Shown: positions 48,622-61,239, counted from the first letter of the stretch. The stretch is 64,000 bases of DNA from Haematobia irritans (GCF_050003625.1 NC_134398.1:112630145-112694144), one strand, 5' to 3'. Translations and numbers: made by a program. Notes: generated by a model from the sequence alone, not told the origin.

Positions 48622-49521
48622 AAGGGCGGTTAAATTGTAAGGGCCGATGTTGAATGTGAACCACACCTAAACGCCAAGTTTTTTCCGAATTTTACTTGAC
48701 ATTTCTCTATTTCAGACTTACTCAATTTGAACCATGGACGTCGTGAATGCGCAGAATGGTTCCAAGAAATGGCAACAGTGGATGATCAATTTTCGAAGAC
48801 AATCATCTTCAGTGATGAGGCACATTTTCACCTCAGTGGATTCGTCAATAAACAGAATTGCCGCATTTGGGCGAATGAGAATCAAAGAGTGATTGTCGAA
48901 AAACCAATGCACCCACAAAGAGTGACTGTTTGGTGCGGTTTATGGGCTGGCGGCATCATCGGGCCGTATTTTTTCCAAAATGAGGCCGGTCAGGCAGTTA
49001 CTGTGAATGGTGTTCGCTATCGTGAGATGATAACGAACTTTTTATGGCCCGAATGGATGTGGACTACATGTGGTTTCAGCAGGACGGTGCCACTTGCCAC
49101 ACAGCTAACGAAACAATGGCTCTTTTTCGCAACAAATTCAATGGCCGTGTTATCTCACGTAATGGCGATGTCAATTGGCCGCCAAGATCATGTGATTTGA
49201 CACCGTTGGACTTTTTTCGTTGGGGTTATTTGAAAGAAAAGGTGTACGTCGATAAGCCAGCAACAATTCAAGAGCTAAAGGATGAGATAATTCGGCACAT
49301 TAACGGCATAGAACCTCCATTATGCCTCAGCGTCATCGAAAATTTGGACCATCGGATGAAGGTGTGCCACCGAGGTCGCGGCGTCCATTTGCCCGTTATT
49401 TTGTTCCATACATAATTGAGTAATACCAATATATCATAATAAAATAAAATTACAATAATTTCCTAAATAGTTTGTGTTTTATTCAAAATCAACATCGGCC
49501 CTTGAAATTTTAACCACCCTT
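48622..49521 (+). mobile_element. Second rosa-like mariner, internally deleted, 900 bp
   Basis: Long inverted ends AAGGGYGGTTAAA and AAGGGCCGATGTTGA (over 30 bp with few differences), TA on both sides (48620-48621, 49522-49523). The terminal sequence differs from the element at 37768 after AAGGG, so it is a different rosa lineage. About 400 bp coding for the N-terminal half is missing. Confidence 0.88.
48727..49415 (+). pseudogene. rosa-type mariner transposase, N-terminus deleted and frameshifted
   Basis: The remaining C-terminal catalytic part keeps FSDEAHFHLSGFVNKQNCRI (first aspartate), FQQDGATCHTA (second) and LTPLDFFRWGYLKEKVY (third). The 41-residue gap is the same as in the intact copy, to which it is clearly related. 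One base-level frameshift near 49045-49060 separates the first and second aspartate regions, and the DNA-binding helices are absent. It cannot make a functional transposase. Confidence 0.88.
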
Positions 49522-50244
49522 TAAAACCGAGTTTCCATAAATTTAGTAAACTTTCTTATAAAATGATAAATCTGACTTCGTTTATTATAGGAAGCTTATC
49601 ATACATACGAATAAGACTTAGCTTAGAAAAATATTTTAGTTCACTCGTACTAAAAGTGTTCAATTCTTTCAAAACTTAAGGAAACGCAAATTGGTTTATG
49701 ATTTTTTACATTTGTAGGTATTGAAAATCGTTAGGAAGCAACTTATTAAAACTGAGAGGTAGAAGTTGCAAAAATTAGGTTTTCCACTTGATATCAATAC
49801 ATGGAAATTGGAAATAGTGGAATAATAAACTTATATTTCAAGGCCAGACGATGCTGTTGATTTTAATAAATATATTTAATATATTAAAAAAACATGTTTT
49901 TTATTGTAGAACAAAGCACCTATATAAATAAGTAAAATTGTATTTAAAAACGTAAATAAGCAGTTCTAATTTTGAAGTAAAAGTTTTACTACAAATATGT
50001 AATATTTGTCCAAATGAATGGAAAAAGTTCAATAAAATCATTCATGTGAATTCAATTCACTTAAGTTTTTTATTCTGTAGTATAGTGTTACATAAATATA
50101 GGAAAATATTAACTAAAATATAGAATGCATTCTTCCTAATTTCTACGAAAACCACATCGTTCAAACAAATAAAAATGTCTTTGGCGCTATACGAAGTTCA
50201 ACTTTCTTCAAAATTAGTTCATTTTAACTTACAGAAGAGGTGTA

Positions 50245-53200
50245 TCAATAAAAGTAAATAAAATATATATATAAAAAAAAAAAATAACTCAACATTACAA
50301 CACGAATTTTATAAATACTTAATAATTATAGTACATTTAAAATATTGCGTTTCATAAGCATTATGCTTATGAAACATATTTGGAGTTATCATATTTGTTC
50401 CTTGTCTGAGGTTGTCTCTTTAAAGGCAAATAAATCCTTGTTGATAGGTAACTGTTGATACGTACATTAACTTCATTGGTCTAAAAGTTCGTTTTGGAGA
50501 AAAGATGTTATTTTGCCATCATCTTCTTAGATTACACATTACTGATTAACCTCGAACATAGCGTACATAAAATTTAATTCGGAAGTGTAGCCCAATAAAT
50601 ATGGTCTTTCGAATTCTTTGCAACATTTCCATGGTCCCACAGTAGTCCTACCAAATTGTTCCAGACATATTTGCTGTGTTTCTTCGTATGGCCCCAGCCC
50701 AATCGACTCAAATGAAGACGCTGACACTGTTGATAATAATGTTGCTTGTGTTGACGTTAAAACAATCCAAGTTTGCACAGCATCCAGCCTAAGATGCCGA
50801 TTGAGATTGCGATTATTTTTACGTGCCGCTAAAATTGTTACTACATCTTTAATTGAATCGACAGGAGCGACTCGGAAACATAACTTCGTTCATGGCTCAG
50901 CACCTTAGAGGCTAAATATTATCCGTCCGTCAACGGAGTGTAGCACTGCTACATTTCGCATTAAAAAAGGAAGGCACAATGGAGCAACACGCACACACAA
51001 AAATCAATTATGAACACAAATTTGCCATTTAAAACATTATACAAATGGCATTTGGACAATTCTGGCATATTTTGCGTTCCAACATAATGTCACACGCATG
51101 ACAAAAACTAGTCATCACATCCCAAGACAGACAGCAGCGGGTATCATTGCAAGTGTCCACTGGTGAGGATGTCGATGCCAACGACAAAGACGACACATCA
51201 ATGTGTCTTCTGGGCATCTTATTTTCCTTTGACTGGAAGATAGAGTTTTTGTCTCTCCCTCTAAATGTCAGACTCGGTGTCTAACTGCCAATGCGGCTGT
51301 TGCTGCTGCTCTTGAAAGAGCTACCATAATTGATAGCTTCCCGACTTGATTTGATTTTGTGGCAATTTTCACTTGTTTTCAAGTTATGTCCCTTTGGAGT
51401 TTCTTTTTCTTCCACTGCCACATCTGATGACAGTCCCTATTCCCCGCAAGAGCCAAATACGAGTAATAAAATTTATAGGAGTTCAAGATTATTTTTTGTT
51501 TGGCCATCTAGACATACGAATTAATCAAACAACTCTTGGATACTGGACACTGATGGTGTGTTAAAATTTTTTGGAATGACAAGGGACCAAAAAGAAATTA
51601 AGTCAAATACAAACAGTATGTGGCATTAATTATATAATTAGATTTGATGTCATGTTCGGACGTTGTCGGACATCTCCGTCGGTCAGGCCCAAGTGAGGAG
51701 ACTTCCCTGACGTAACGCAAACAGCAATTCATGATTCATTTTTCCTCCTCATCGTCATCATCAGCTTCAGAGCCATCATCACTCATTCAGCGACCGGATG
51801 AGGAGACGTTTTGAAAATTAATTTCTTGTTGCCATATTTCGTTTCTGGTCCATAACAAGAAGAAGAACTTACAATTTTTTCCCCTTGTCCTTGGCCAAGT
51901 ATTCGAAAATATTTGAAAATTCAATAAAATTATATTATTCCGTATAAGTCTACATACGGTTGCCCAAACCAAATCAAGTATGGCAAAAATTATCATAATT
52001 GAGGACATGCTATGAACAAGGAAATGGCAAGCACGTGATTCTGTATACATTAGCAAAGTTCTTTCCATTTTTTGTGATCTCCATAAATATATTCCGAATC
52101 AGGAAATTTTATATGGAATCATTCCAATGTCTACCTTGCTATCTTAGTTTGGCTATAGCCCCACTAGCTAAAAATTAATAGACTATAGTTTATAGGTTCA
52201 ATTAATGTGTCATTTTATAAAGATGAATAAAAAATTAGACTTCAACATAACTAGACAATTTTTATAACTCGCTTTTTCATATTTGTAATGAGTATTTTGT
52301 TGTTTTGTTTTTCAAATAGGCTAAAAAAGAGTATAAATTAGTACAATGGTACAAATTATTCAAATTTTGTCGCAAAAATGCTAAATCCGTTCTGGAAAAA
52401 TCGATAATTTTTGAAAATATTCGAGGTCAAACGTTTCAAGAGTTAGAATGCATTAAAAATCATAAAAATTAGTTATTTGGCAAAGTATTACAAAAATTTT
52501 TAATTCACATCCAAAACCCTGAATTCGGATCAAACCTCAAGAAGTGATGCAAATTCATGCATGAAAGTCTTTGGCGGAACTTTGTGCGGTTGTATTTAAA
52601 CCATTAAATAAACAATGAAAAATCGTAAACAATGGAAAATCGTAAATAGGTTTTTAAATCTGGGGGGTGGGCTAAAATTTTTCTGGGGGTTTAAGCCCCC
52701 TCCCCAGAGTCCTTCCTACGCCTATGTCTAAAACATGCAGTAACACTGGTATGGCATGAACATTTTGTCTTAAATAATATTGTCAGGGTTTATCAATCAA
52801 ACAGAAGTCTGCAAAGGTCATTTCCCATGGTTTTATTTTTTTTCAAATATAACATCAAATCCATAACTTGAGCTTAGTAATGGTACTGTACTTAACAAAT
52901 ATATCTACTAGATTACAATTTCTAGTTTAAGATTACAACATTATGTTATCAAAAAATACTAGATGAGTAGCACTCAGTTGTATTAAATTATAAATAAACA
53001 TATTAAAAAAAAAAACATATGTGTCATCTTGCCTATTCCATACGCCAGTTAGGAACTTAACTGCTAAAAAATTTTAGTTTAGGTTAACTGGAAAGAAGAT
53101 ATTTACTTAACGGAAAATAACCGTATTTAATATTTTATTGTAACATATTAATAATTCTATACTAAAACAACAATCGTAGCATACAATATTCATTCGTCAA

Positions 53201-53555
53201 TGAAACCCATCGTAGTAATAATGAATTTGTACATAGGTTAATATTAACGATTAAATTCGTTGTATTGATAATTGTATAATCTACTTGAATTTTAATGCAG
53301 TCTAAATTTTTGAGGAAATACATCCAGAAAACAATAATGCGCGGTGCACCGCAACTATCAAGAACAGCGATTGTTTACTTGTCTTATTCGAATAAATTAT
53401 TCTATATTGGTCCATATAAACCGAACCCATAAACATACAATCCGTTTGAAATTCAGTACATCCATAGAAAAAGTCATTAACGGTTGGCAGGTTTCAAAAC
53501 GATCCTTTCCGCCCGTCCACGATTTTGGAACGTATTTTTCCTATTAGTGTACATT
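50245..53555. other. No recognised gene; one decayed MITE fragment
   Basis: 50530-51760 is less AT-rich than the surroundings, with patches such as TCCTCCTCATCGTCATCATC (about 51745). It may be conserved non-coding or 5' leader sequence, but its open frames (60-96 codons) show no domain. 52255-52560 matches the interior of the CCCAGC MITE at 34940 (reverse, ends missing). 53470-53550 resembles the mariner insertion site at 37.7/39.1 kb. Confidence 0.4.
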
Positions 53556-54515
53556 CCCAGCAAAAACTCTCATTACCTGGTAATCTTGTAGGTAAGCCTA
53601 TTTAAAAATTAATAACCACTTATTAATTGGCATCGCTTCAGATTACATTTACATACGCATGTCCTAGAAGGAAAGTACTTCTCCCCAGGCATACTTTAGG
53701 CCATAAAATAAGTAGTGCATTTAAAGCATATAATCACCTAATATGTAATGACTTATTCGTAGATACACCAAAGCTAGCAAAATAGCCACTTATTGTCTCA
53801 GGCAACCAAATCTCGAAAATATTGATTTCTATCGCCGATTACAATGGATCAAAATATGGCGAGCGATGCTGTAATAGAAGAACTACTTGACTAGAAACGA
53901 ATATTGTATACACAAAAAATCTAATAAATAATCTAAATAAGATGCAAATTAATTTCACACTTAAAATAGAAATAAATGTAGGTTGTTTAAGGGAGTTGGA
54001 TTCGTGAATTACGTTATAATATATGCAATAGCCAATTCACATAAGGTTCGAAATCAACTAAAAGTGGATTTTAAGTCTCTTTTTCATTTGAAATTTAGTT
54101 TAAGCGCATTTTTGAAGTGTAATGTGAATGAGGTATAAAAAAGCATTTATTTAAAACATAATATGATAATGTCATTAAACACAATTATTATGAAATATTT
54201 GTGACAAAAATTTCTTAAGGGAAACATTTTCAGAATTACCGTTACATTACATATTCTTTTTGATTTTTATGTAAGTGCTCGATTATGTGAATAATTATAC
54301 CTAATGGTACCATCATTTATTCTATTTTATTAATTCGTTAACTACAACTGCCTAAAAATTTGAGAATAACAATTCGAAAATTACCGAGAAGTATTTATTT
54401 TTGTCATTACAAGTTAGTCATTATAACTCGCCGCAATGTAATGCAACGTGTAATGACAGCTTTACTCCTGGTAATGTCAATTGTAATGAGATGTGGTTAC
54501 CTAGTTTTTGCTGGG
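53556..54515. mobile_element. CCCAGC-ended element, 960 bp
   Basis: The inverted ends CCCAGCAAAAACT and AGTTTTTGCTGGG are perfect for 13 bp, with TT on both sides. TTACCTGG-type repeats occur near both ends, as in 27215-27852. No open frame of note. Confidence 0.75.
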
Positions 54516-55820
54516 TTGTGCTGCAATGGTTCTCATGTTTTACTTGAATACAAATGGTCATAGGTTCAATACTTGTTTATCCCTAACTTAAAGTAAATCA
54601 CTTGGAACTCAGTACACGCAAAGAAAAAAAAACGTTTGGAAAACGTGTACCGTAAACATAGTTCTTTTCTCGCTTGTTTTTGAATTCGTGGTAACATAAG
54701 AAACGTTTTCCTCTAAAGATTAATTTTGGGACAAACGGCTCTTTGTCAGCGATAAATAAACTTGCTTTTGTTATTAAACACCAAACTGTTTCATTTACAG
54801 CAATCGACATTCTTTTCCTAAAAAAATAAGGCATACATATGATTAAGGCCATACATGCCTATAAAAATAAATTTTATTCAGACTACTCACCAAGCGCTAA
54901 CTTTTCTAATAATTGTTTAGCAAAAATGATCGGGGTAAATGTAAATGTAAACATTAAACTGCAATATATGTCAAACGTTTTATATACATACTCGTTTGCA
55001 AGAAAGAGATGGATATATGAACGTTGTTCAAACTTTTGTAACGAGTGATTATCGTTCCTCCTTCCATTATTCTTCTTCTACTTCTTCTACATTCTTTTAT
55101 TGACCACTTAACAATGTTGCTAACACACTAATAATCTGTCCGCTGTAAATAAACCTTATCGAAAAACGTTCCGGTTTGATGAATTGTATGGGGCGTACAG
55201 AATACAAATGTGGAAGTTTTTAGACAACCAATATTTGAGATACAAATAAACGAGTAAAAAAGACATTTTTATTTGTTTTTTTTTTTAAGATTTCTAAAGT
55301 CAAACGAATAAAAAAAATAAAAGGCGTTGTAAAAAGTCCTTGTATTGAATAACGTTTTCAATGAAAAAAAAATAGCTTAGAATTAACTTTGAGAAATTGT
55401 CGAGTAAAATATTTTCTGCAATGTAGAACAACTTATAAGGTTATCAAATTGAAATGAATTTCTATGTTTCAAACATATCATTTTAATTGTGGGCGGATCT
55501 TTTCTTGTAAGTGATGCGTATGAAAAATGCTCATTATTATGTTTATTGGAAACATTTACAAACACTGTTAAATCTTCTGTTTCTCTTGGCTACCGAAAAT
55601 ATTTTATACCGTTCACTATGAAGTTTACAACATTCCCTTAAAAAGAGAGTGAAATATATTTTTTCGGCATTTTCTCTGTACACTGTCTCATAACCGAGAT
55701 CCGATCAATACTGTACAGAGACATGAGAAAAGAGTCAAGACGTTAAATACGTACTTAGTAATGGCATGAACATAGAAAACAAGTACAATTATTACAACAT
55801 CTTAAGAGAACAAAAACAAA
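54516..55820. other. No recognised gene
   Basis: AT-rich. CACGCAAAGAAAAAAA after TA at 54615 could be one end of another CAC-type MITE, but no partner was found. A CTTCTTCTACTTCTTCTAC simple tract lies near 55070. Confidence 0.4.
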
Positions 55821-56257
55821 ATGGGCCTTTTACTATTTTTCGCATTGCAAGTCACTTTGTTTTACGGTTACTTTCCGTATATAATACATTTCATAGCAGA
55901 TAATTTTGATTCTTACATTTTGTGTCAAGATTTAACAAGAATGTACGTGTATTAAAGTGCATTCTTAATTATTTATAATGAGCAACCACGAAACTAAACA
56001 GATTTTCAAAGCGAAACGAAACTGTAAGACCGTTCGTAAAACGATTATATGTGCAGGGGTTTTATCATTGAATACGGTTTGGAAAAATGTTTAAATTACT
56101 TGCATCCGTATGTGGTAAATGTTATAATTGTTATTTCATCTACCATTTTTACTATTTCTCTATTCTCCTATTTGTTTTTAATAATATTTTTACTCATGGG
56201 AGCAAAATGTAATCAAATTTCTTACGAAAGTTTTACATCACGAACTGTAAAGTACGG
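55821..56257 (+). CDS. Candidate two-exon gene for a small multi-pass membrane protein (partial)
   Basis: Exon 1 is 55821-55942: ATG, then a hydrophobic stretch (LLLFFALQVTLFYGYF), ending AGAAT before GTACGT. Exon 2 is 56057-56257, after the acceptor GTGCAG. The exon 1 remainder of two bases and the first base of exon 2 restore the frame. Exon 2 encodes a second hydrophobic segment of about 30 residues (around SSTIFTISLFSYLFLIIFLL), ending before GGTAAGT. A third bounded segment, 56305-56474, has an open frame in a different phase, so the gene model is incomplete or broken. I considered a tetraspanin-like or receptor fragment but see no decisive motif. Confidence 0.35.
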
Positions 56258-56869
56258 GTAAGTAATACAGATCGTGGGATGTGAACATTACATTAGTTAT
56301 ACAGGAGCGCTTTTTCATAAAGTTGCTATTTAAAATATTAGCGTTTTTTCTTTACAATAGTAGACATCAGTGCACCCAAGTTGTTTTGATTTGTATGAAC
56401 TTTGCAAATTTACATACCTCCACAAGTGTGCAATTATTAAAGCTACCGGGTCATATCGAAAAGAACCAATCAAGGTAAGTAACAATGAAAATTATCTTCA
56501 CCGCTCCAGTAATAGAGATTAACATTCATAGTGTTCGTTTCCAGATTTCTTCTGCAAACGTAATTTCGAACGCCGGCTTTTGACTTTCAACTCAGGTTTC
56601 GAGTTGAAAATCAATTTATTTTCGGGGTTGTTTCTTTAATTATTAAAACTGTTGACAAACACGAACTTATTTAAATTCATTCTTAAAATTATATGAATAA
56701 GACCGTCAACTGAAAAATGAGTAATACCATCTTGTTCAAAATTAATTGTTCAGTTAAATAACCGCGAAAACCGAAGATAGTACCGGCATTTAAGATAAGA
56801 AATTTTAATTGAAAAATTGGCTTTGTATATGTTTTTTTTTGTATTCCTTTAAAAATGTGCACAGTGTAT

Positions 56870-57200
56870 TATAAGGCAGTACATATTTTTGTAACACCCA
56901 GAAGGAGACTTGATACACATGTGTTTGGCAATAAGATCGATTTAGCTATGTCCGTCTGTCTGTGAACACATTTTTGTGATCAAAGTCTAGGTCCCAGTTT
57001 CAGTCCAATCGACTTCAAATTTGGCACAAGTATGTGCTTTGGGTCAGAATAGAACCCTATTGATATTGGGAGAAATCGGTTCAGATTTAGATATAGCCCA
57101 CATGTATATCTTTCACCCGACTTAGAATCGTATGACTACGGAGGCCAAATTTCTCTCCGAAAATTTTGAAATTTTGCAGAGTTATCTATCGATCAATAAA
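56870..57200 (+). repeat. Second muscid repeat type with GTCCGTCTGTCTG tract
   Basis: Contains GTCCGTCTGTCTGTGAACAC, TTCAAATTTGGCACAAGT, AATCGGTTCAGATTTAGATA and GACTACGGAGGCCAAA. The plan (short GTCY tract, then a cGACTTCAAATTTGG segment) parallels the main muscid repeat but the sequence differs. A fragment lies at 28443-28556. Confidence 0.6.
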
Positions 57201-57376
57201 TCATAAATTCACTTATGCGAAATTGCATAAAAAGTAGTTTTTAAATAATCGGTATGTCCCTTCAAGGTGCTACATACTCCTTCAATGAGTGCATTGATTT
57301 CGGGTATGCTCTATACTATTCCAGTCATTGCATGTTATGTTCTATTTACATAGAATAAAATATTTTTGTGTTCACG

Positions 57377-57608
57377 CACAAAACTAATTGGTCTACTTCA
57401 TTTTTGATTGAAATTTCTTTGATCATAAAAATTATAGTACCAATCACCAACGTCAAATAAGAAAATGATTGGTTCAAATAAACAATGAATTAATACAATT
57501 AGTTTTTGTGATAGATTTTTGTTTAATTAAAAACAATTAATTAAATTCTTAATTGAATATTTTTATACATATTAATTGGAACATTTTTGGTGATATTGTT
57601 TTCTGTGA
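57377..57608. mobile_element. 232-bp MITE related to the 21443-23304 element, next to gene A
   Basis: The left part (TTTTTGATTGAAATTTCTTT, ATAGTACCAATCACC) matches 21488-21540. The right part (TTAATTGGAACATTTTTGGTG, ending TTTTCTGTG) resembles 23270-23304. It stops 37 bp before the start codon of the eight-exon gene. Its end TTTTCAG-like context could serve as a splice acceptor for a leader exon. Confidence 0.55.
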
Positions 57609-57645
57609 AAGTTTTCAGTTCAAGCTCATCACACTGAGGTTAAAA

Positions 57646-60600
57646 ATGGCTAAATTTTTGGCGGTCCGATTTGAAGAAAAAAACTACCTAGTGAAATTTA
57701 AAGAGCTGTCACTATCAAGCCTTAATGAAACGCTTAGAAGTATGTTTTATGCCAGTGAATACAAATATTTTACGAATAACGACATAGAAATAGAAAAAGA
57801 AGATGTGATTCAGTATGTGTCCCAATATTCCACAGATTCCGATTTTGTTTTATATATCAAAGGTAAGTGTAACTAAAGTTTCTATTATTTTGATTCTGCG
57901 CCTCTTAAACGATAATATATTTATACAAGGGTATTGGGACCATACAAAAAACAAAATCGCTTGTTTTAAATTAAAGGTGGGTATTAAGTTCGAGTTGAGC
58001 CTCTAAAGCACCGTATCATGTTCGATTTTTGCGTTGGAATTTTCGCGGTTTCTTTATTGAAATAGTCAAATATAAAGCAGAAATTAACTCAATTGGCGCG
58101 CAGTTTTGATTATTTCAACAAAAGTAGTCACGAAAATTAAGTGACTCGAAAAGCGAACATAGTATTGAACTTAAAATCGAAAATAAATCTGTAAAAGCAG
58201 AATCAAATTAAACCTTTGTTAAATTTTATTTTGGTTAATTTATCTTTTTTTTTATTTTATAATAAATTTATATAAACTTTTTCAATTGTTGATTTGGATC
58301 ATTTCCCATCAAGAAATTATTCTGCTTTTACGATTTATTTTTGATTTTAGTGCCAAACTTAAAATTAATACCCACGTTAAGAAAGAAATTTATTCATAAA
58401 TAACGAGAAACCTGTTCGAAATTGAAACTATGCAATGGTGAGACATCAATTTGCTGTGGTGAGAAAAATTACTAGTTTGTTGTACTAATTTCTTTAACAA
58501 GTAAAACTATTCTTTATTAGTTTTGAGATATTCGAAATATGCAAGCATGTGATGGCGTAAATGTCAAGAATTTTAACAAATGTCAAATTTCTTGGTGATA
58601 TTATAGCACCTCGATTTACGTCAAATTTTTACCAAAGCTAGTAAAAAGTTTCAGTTTCGAACAGGCTCTTATTTGGTTTTCTCGGAATCTTTTCTAACGA
58701 CTGTGTAACAGTCCAAATTTTATCCTATGTTCTCAGAAATGTTGATAATACATTGAAGTGTAACAATCATAGATTTGTTTGTATGTTTCCTTATAATTGC
58801 ATATCATCAATGTTTGAATATCATTGGATGAAACGCGGGTCACCATCTCTTACTGTATATATATTGTGAGTAATCTTGAAACAGAATCTTTAAAACAAAC
58901 AAATTTTCAAAAATCACTAATTGATAAAAAAATATAAGAAAGGAGGACTTAGTTGTATTCAAATTTAGCAACAATTTTTAGATATACATGTCCATATTGA
59001 GTTATTGTGAAAATCGACCCTTCGATGTTTTGTCAATATATTTTGCTGAAAAAAACGTCGAAGTTTACGCTTTTTAATCTTCAAAATTGACTAATATTCT
59101 TTTGCATTTATTGAATATTGAGAAAAATCCATTGATCTCTATCAACAATCAGCTAAACGATTTTTTTGTAATTTTGAAGAAATCGAAATGTCGAAATTGT
59201 TACTTTTCGATGTGGTTTTTTGGATACTCATTATAATTGGTACTCTTACTCAGATATTACCGTACGTAAATGGGTTTCCTTATTAATGTAAAATTTCTGA
59301 TATGGGAAACTTATAGTTATAATTTTAAAATCGTATTCATATTTGTGGCATTTTAGCACATAGCTCATCGGATATAATCGAAATAGACGATTCTGAACTG
59401 GTTATCAAGAAACACAATAATTTTTCAGCCGATTCTGAGTTTTTGTCCGATAATTCTTTGGATATCGAACCAGTTACCCCAAGGAACAATATATCAAAGG
59501 AGGTATTTGAGAGTTAGATTTTACAAAAAATCAAAGCTAAAACGCTCTTACCTATTTTGCAGGAATTGGAAACAATATTAAGAGAAAATCATAAAATAAT
59601 CTTTGAAAATTTTCGAATTAACCGAAAGCTGTCCAATATAGAAAGGGTTAAAGTCAGCAAAACGATTATACAACATTTACTTCAAAATCCTACAAGAATG
59701 TAAGTTGTCCCATTAATATTATTCAAATTCAATAACTTGATGTATAATTGTTTTTGAAATGTTCTATATGAAATTGTACGTTTTGTTTTATAGCTTATCT
59801 ACAGTCGAGTTGGAAGATATTAGCGAAAAAATATCAGAAATATTTGATCGAGAACTACCAGCAACTTTCTATCGAAAATATTGCGAGGGGCGACATGCAA
59901 GTGGAAAACTTCATGACGCTTACAATAATTACAGGACCTCTCTTGCAGCGTCCGGCCTGATTGTAAGGCGAAAAAAAGCAAAGTCGGTAACCGTAGAAAA
60001 ATTGGATCTTGATGAAGGTATACATAATTGATCAGGTTTTCAGACTATATGTACGTATATATTTTGATATCTCATCAGCTAACAAAACGTCTGAAGAAAA
60101 AAATATTGTTCAAGAAGCAATAAACTTACTGCGAACAGAAATTTTGGTGGAATGTTGTGTAGATGCATGGAAAAAAACTTTCTCACTTAGGCAAAATACA
60201 TTACGTACAAATATATCGACATCGGATTACATAAAATTGTACCCAGTATTAGAGCAACCGGACGGTCATAAATTGGTAATATTTAAAAATTTGAATTGTC
60301 ATTTTTCAATGGGAATTTTTTGAAATTTTGTTTCCAGTTTCTTGTAGATACTAAGCTAATAAGCGGCAATGATGTTATTTTGCGTACACGGGAAAATTTT
60401 GTACCTAAAATACTTGAGGGCGTAAAAAAAACAAAATCTGAATCTATCGAGAGAGTGGTAAATCTTATTAATTTGGAAGGAAATGGTAAAATTGTTTTCA
60501 ACTATATCTTAAATTTCTGCTTATTGGCTTTTATATTTTCAGAACATAATAAATCAATATTAGCATTAATGCTTCTCCCATTTTTGTTTCCATCTCCTAT

Positions 60601-61080
60601 GAAAAGGACGAAGAGAGGTGTTCTTAAACATACCAAAGCAGAGTGTGCCGATTCGTTTATTTGCCACTTTCCCGTATGTATAACTTTTGAAACAAAAATA
60701 ACAATTTAATGAAAAATTCCTTAACATTTACTATTCCAAATTATTTTATTTGATAGGATCTGCAATCAGCGGATAGTGGAGTAAGGAAACTCATTAGCGA
60801 GCTTTCTCAACTGCAGCCTTTTATTGTGTTTGTTGGATCACCGGTAAACCTCGGATGGGTACTTGTTGCTCACGTTAAGTATACATTTACCGACTTGTCT
60901 TCCTGTTTGAAATGTGCAATAGCGGCTTACATGGCGTTGAACGTTAAATATCCTTCTAGATCGGAAAAAGCCTGGTTTGTTTTACAAAAATATTTTTTTG
61001 ATATATCAACATCATTTGACAACTACTTGGAAAAAAGTGTTAGTACAGTAGTTAACGATTTAGATTTGCTAAAAAACTGA
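57646..61080 (+). CDS. Gene A: eight-exon, 507-residue protein, PB1-like N-terminus; putative transposon accessory (SAMD3-like family)
   Basis: Exons: 57646-57862, 59357-59502, 59563-59699, 59794-60017, 60079-60275, 60338-60485, 60543-60673, 60757-61080. All introns are GT-AG, phases agree at every junction, and the total is 1524 nt with a single terminal stop. The first 72 residues (MAKFLAVRFEEKNYLVKF onward) look like a PB1/ubiquitin-type fold. The middle (residues about 170-235) has FYRKYCEGRHASGKLHDAYN followed by a basic RRKKAK. The last exon holds LQPFIVFVG and LGWVLVAHVKY. From memory, this order matches a multicopy family annotated as sterile alpha motif domain-containing protein 3-like in fish and invertebrates. 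Function is unknown; association with gene B suggests a transposon role. An extra exon inside the 1.5-kb first intron cannot be excluded. Confidence 0.75.
57975..58376. mobile_element. TTAA-flanked MITE in intron 1 of gene A, 402 bp
   Basis: TTAA flanks both sides (57971-57974, 58377-58380). The inverted ends share GTGGGTATTAA, a piggyBac-type signature. Both sides also share AAAATCGAAAATAAATC-type inner sequence in inverted form. No coding sequence. It lies wholly within the intron, so it does not disturb the reading frame. Confidence 0.65.
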
Positions 61081-61239
61081 TTTTATCGTAATAATCATAA
61101 GTTTGGTCAAAGGACAGTTCGATACTGGTTCCATTCATTTATCTTTATTATTATATCGAATAATTTTCGATTCATTTAAGTAACTAATTTTAAGTTATTC
61201 GAATTTAAACTTAGTTTACAATTATTTTACTATTTCAAA

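Larger units (their letters stand above)
48545..50242. repeat. Single arm (plus loop part) of the foldback family, split by a mariner
   Basis: 48555-48621 and 49522-50242 match the reverse complement of the loop at 41690-41780, then the right-arm sequence of the palindrome. The break coincides with the rosa-like element. The unoccupied form ACCGAACTAAACCCGAG is present in the 41.7-kb copy (reversed). It ends GAGGTG before TA, again a CAC-type terminus. Confidence 0.75.

Noticed and set aside
50530..51785. Less AT-rich region with short frames and an acidic 16-codon frame near 51735-51785
   Set aside because: The acidic frame is closed immediately upstream by a stop and the others have no domains; it may be conserved non-coding sequence but I cannot show it.
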